Assembly: GCA_910577365.1 (NCBI GenBank)
Contig: CAJTMU010000059.1
Coordinates: forward strand, 1 to 13,439
Length of the DNA stretch: 13,439 nt
Source of the DNA: an uncultured Oscillospiraceae bacterium
GTDB taxonomy: Bacteria; Bacillota; Clostridia; Oscillospirales; Ruminococcaceae
Direction of reading: 5' to 3'
The notes under the pieces are model-generated. The model saw only the letters and a program-made list of their open reading frames with translations. It was not told the DNA's origin and made no database searches. Positions 13,049-13,439 of the stretch are shown here, in pieces (position 1 is the first letter of the stretch; each line of letters begins with the position of its first letter). Both the position numbers and the translations under genes were made by a program.

Positions 13049-13095
13049 AGAATGTACGATTTTGTAACAGTTCTATAATATAAAGCGAATCATAT
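13040..13095. other. Candidate attachment-site junction (att) inside feoB
   Basis: FeoB similarity stops abruptly around 13040-13048 (codons for the conserved MCMG), and the recombinase stop codon is at 13090-13092, leaving 41 bases between. On the minus strand this gap has an imperfect dyad, AGAACTGTTAC and GTACATTCT around AAAATC, as is usual at the sites of large serine recombinases. The exact crossover cannot be set without the other end. Confidence 0.45.
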
Positions 13096-13439
13096 CCGCC
13101 ACTCGATTTTTATTTCTCCGCTTTTTTGGACAATAATTTTTTGTATAACCGAAGCCACATACATTCTGCCTGCGGAAACATCGGCAGTGTCCAGCAGCTT
13201 CTTATATTGCGAAATATTATCCAGCCATTCCGCTCGGTGGTCGGCTATCCCCTCCGGAAGCTCCAAAATCTGTTTCTCGAGCAAGCTGCGCTCCTCCTCA
13301 AGACCTTTCAAGCGCTCCGTAACACTGTTCAATGGTATCTCTGCCGTCTGATACAGCTCTACCAGTCTGTCGGTCTGTTCTTTTATTGTATTCAGCTTTT
13401 CGGTTAAAATTACTCTGCGATTATCCGCGGGAATCGGCG
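13049..13439. mobile_element. End of an integrated mobile element (prophage or ICE) interrupting feoB, running off the right edge
   Basis: The combination of a host gene cut within a conserved motif and the 3' end of a large serine recombinase 41 bases away is the usual arrangement at one end of elements integrated by such enzymes. Only the recombinase end is visible, so phage, conjugative element or small mobilisable element cannot be distinguished. Confidence 0.6.
13090..13439 (-). CDS. Large serine recombinase, C-terminal fragment (partial, 5' end outside the window)
   Basis: The frame is open from the right edge to a TGA at 13090-13092, giving the last 116 residues. It matches the C-terminal region of large serine site-specific recombinases: a heptad-type coiled coil (EKLNTIKEQTDRLVELYQ, then ERLKGLEEERSLLEKQI) with the characteristic 'LVELY' and a closing hydrophobic strand pair (VIQKIIVQKSGEIKIEWRI). 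A TTG at 13332 could be mistaken for a start, but the upstream codons continue the same coiled coil. The catalytic resolvase domain and zinc ribbon would lie outside the window. These enzymes integrate and excise phages and conjugative elements without host factors. The gene ends 41 bases from the truncated feoB. Confidence 0.8.
   Translation of the reverse strand, partial: PIPADNRRVILTEKLNTIKEQTDRLVELYQTAEIPLNSVTERLKGLEEERSLLEKQILELPEGIADHRAEWLDNISQYKKLLDTADVSAGRMYVASVIQKIIVQKSGEIKIEWRI

Noticed and set aside
13090..13332. 80-residue protein starting at TTG 13332
   Set aside because: The upstream codons are open to the window edge and continue the recombinase coiled coil, so the TTG is internal.
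1..13439. CRISPR array, tRNA or rRNA genes
   Set aside because: No regularly spaced direct repeats, and no tRNA- or rRNA-like sequences were recognised on either strand.

Overview
The window looks like chromosomal DNA from a spore-forming or formerly spore-forming Clostridia member, probably of the Oscillospirales/Ruminococcaceae type. The evidence is a Spo0A orthologue, good SD sequences of the GGAGG type, sigma-A promoters of the TTGACA-17-TATAAT type, AT-rich intergenic DNA between genes of moderate GC, and protein families typical of that group (AGCS symporter, BofC-like protein, ECF sigma followed by a membrane protein with an 'EIDERLIEEA' N-terminus). The genus is not resolved.

Layout: (1) 1-842, a Spo0A response regulator on the minus strand with an intact DNA-binding domain but Glu instead of the phospho-accepting Asp, and perhaps the first codons of another minus-strand gene at the left edge. 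(2) 843-1972, more than 1.1 kb without a convincing gene, holding the spo0A promoter, a long-span inverted repeat, TTAACA repeats and copy A of a structured intergenic element. (3) 1973-3730, a sodium:alanine symporter family protein with a large extra loop, divergent from (4) 4092-4880, a TIM-barrel sugar isomerase/epimerase-like enzyme with its own promoter. (5) 4881-7722, a long leader with two promoters, an 18-bp perfect palindrome and several hairpins, then a class A penicillin-binding protein (GT51 + transpeptidase). It is convergent with (6) a small exported BofC-like protein at 7796-8086. (7) 8087-8547, an intergenic region with copy B of the structured element. (8) 8548-11612, a two-gene operon: an ECF-type sigma factor and a 789-residue single-pass membrane protein that joins an anti-sigma-like N-terminus, a duplicated extracellular domain and a C-terminal M23 (LytM) peptidase domain, closed by a strong terminator. 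(9) 11694-12186, yajC with its own promoter and terminator. (10) 12209-13048, only the C-terminal ~279 residues of FeoB, cut at a conserved MCMGFGCN motif and directly abutted by (11) the C-terminal end of a large serine recombinase that runs off the right edge.

The window carries two connected themes. Cell-wall biology: the class A PBP, the BofC-like exported protein and the sigma/anti-sigma-peptidase pair could together form a wall-sensing regulon; the pair itself is the best candidate for a little-described system, since a putative anti-sigma factor carries a murein-peptidase-like sensor on its outer face. Genome plasticity: feoB appears to be split by an integrated element whose recombinase gene lies at the junction, and two diverged copies of a hairpin element with conserved flanks and variable stem length sit between genes. 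The Asp-to-Glu Spo0A suggests that control of development by the usual phosphorelay may be altered or lost here.
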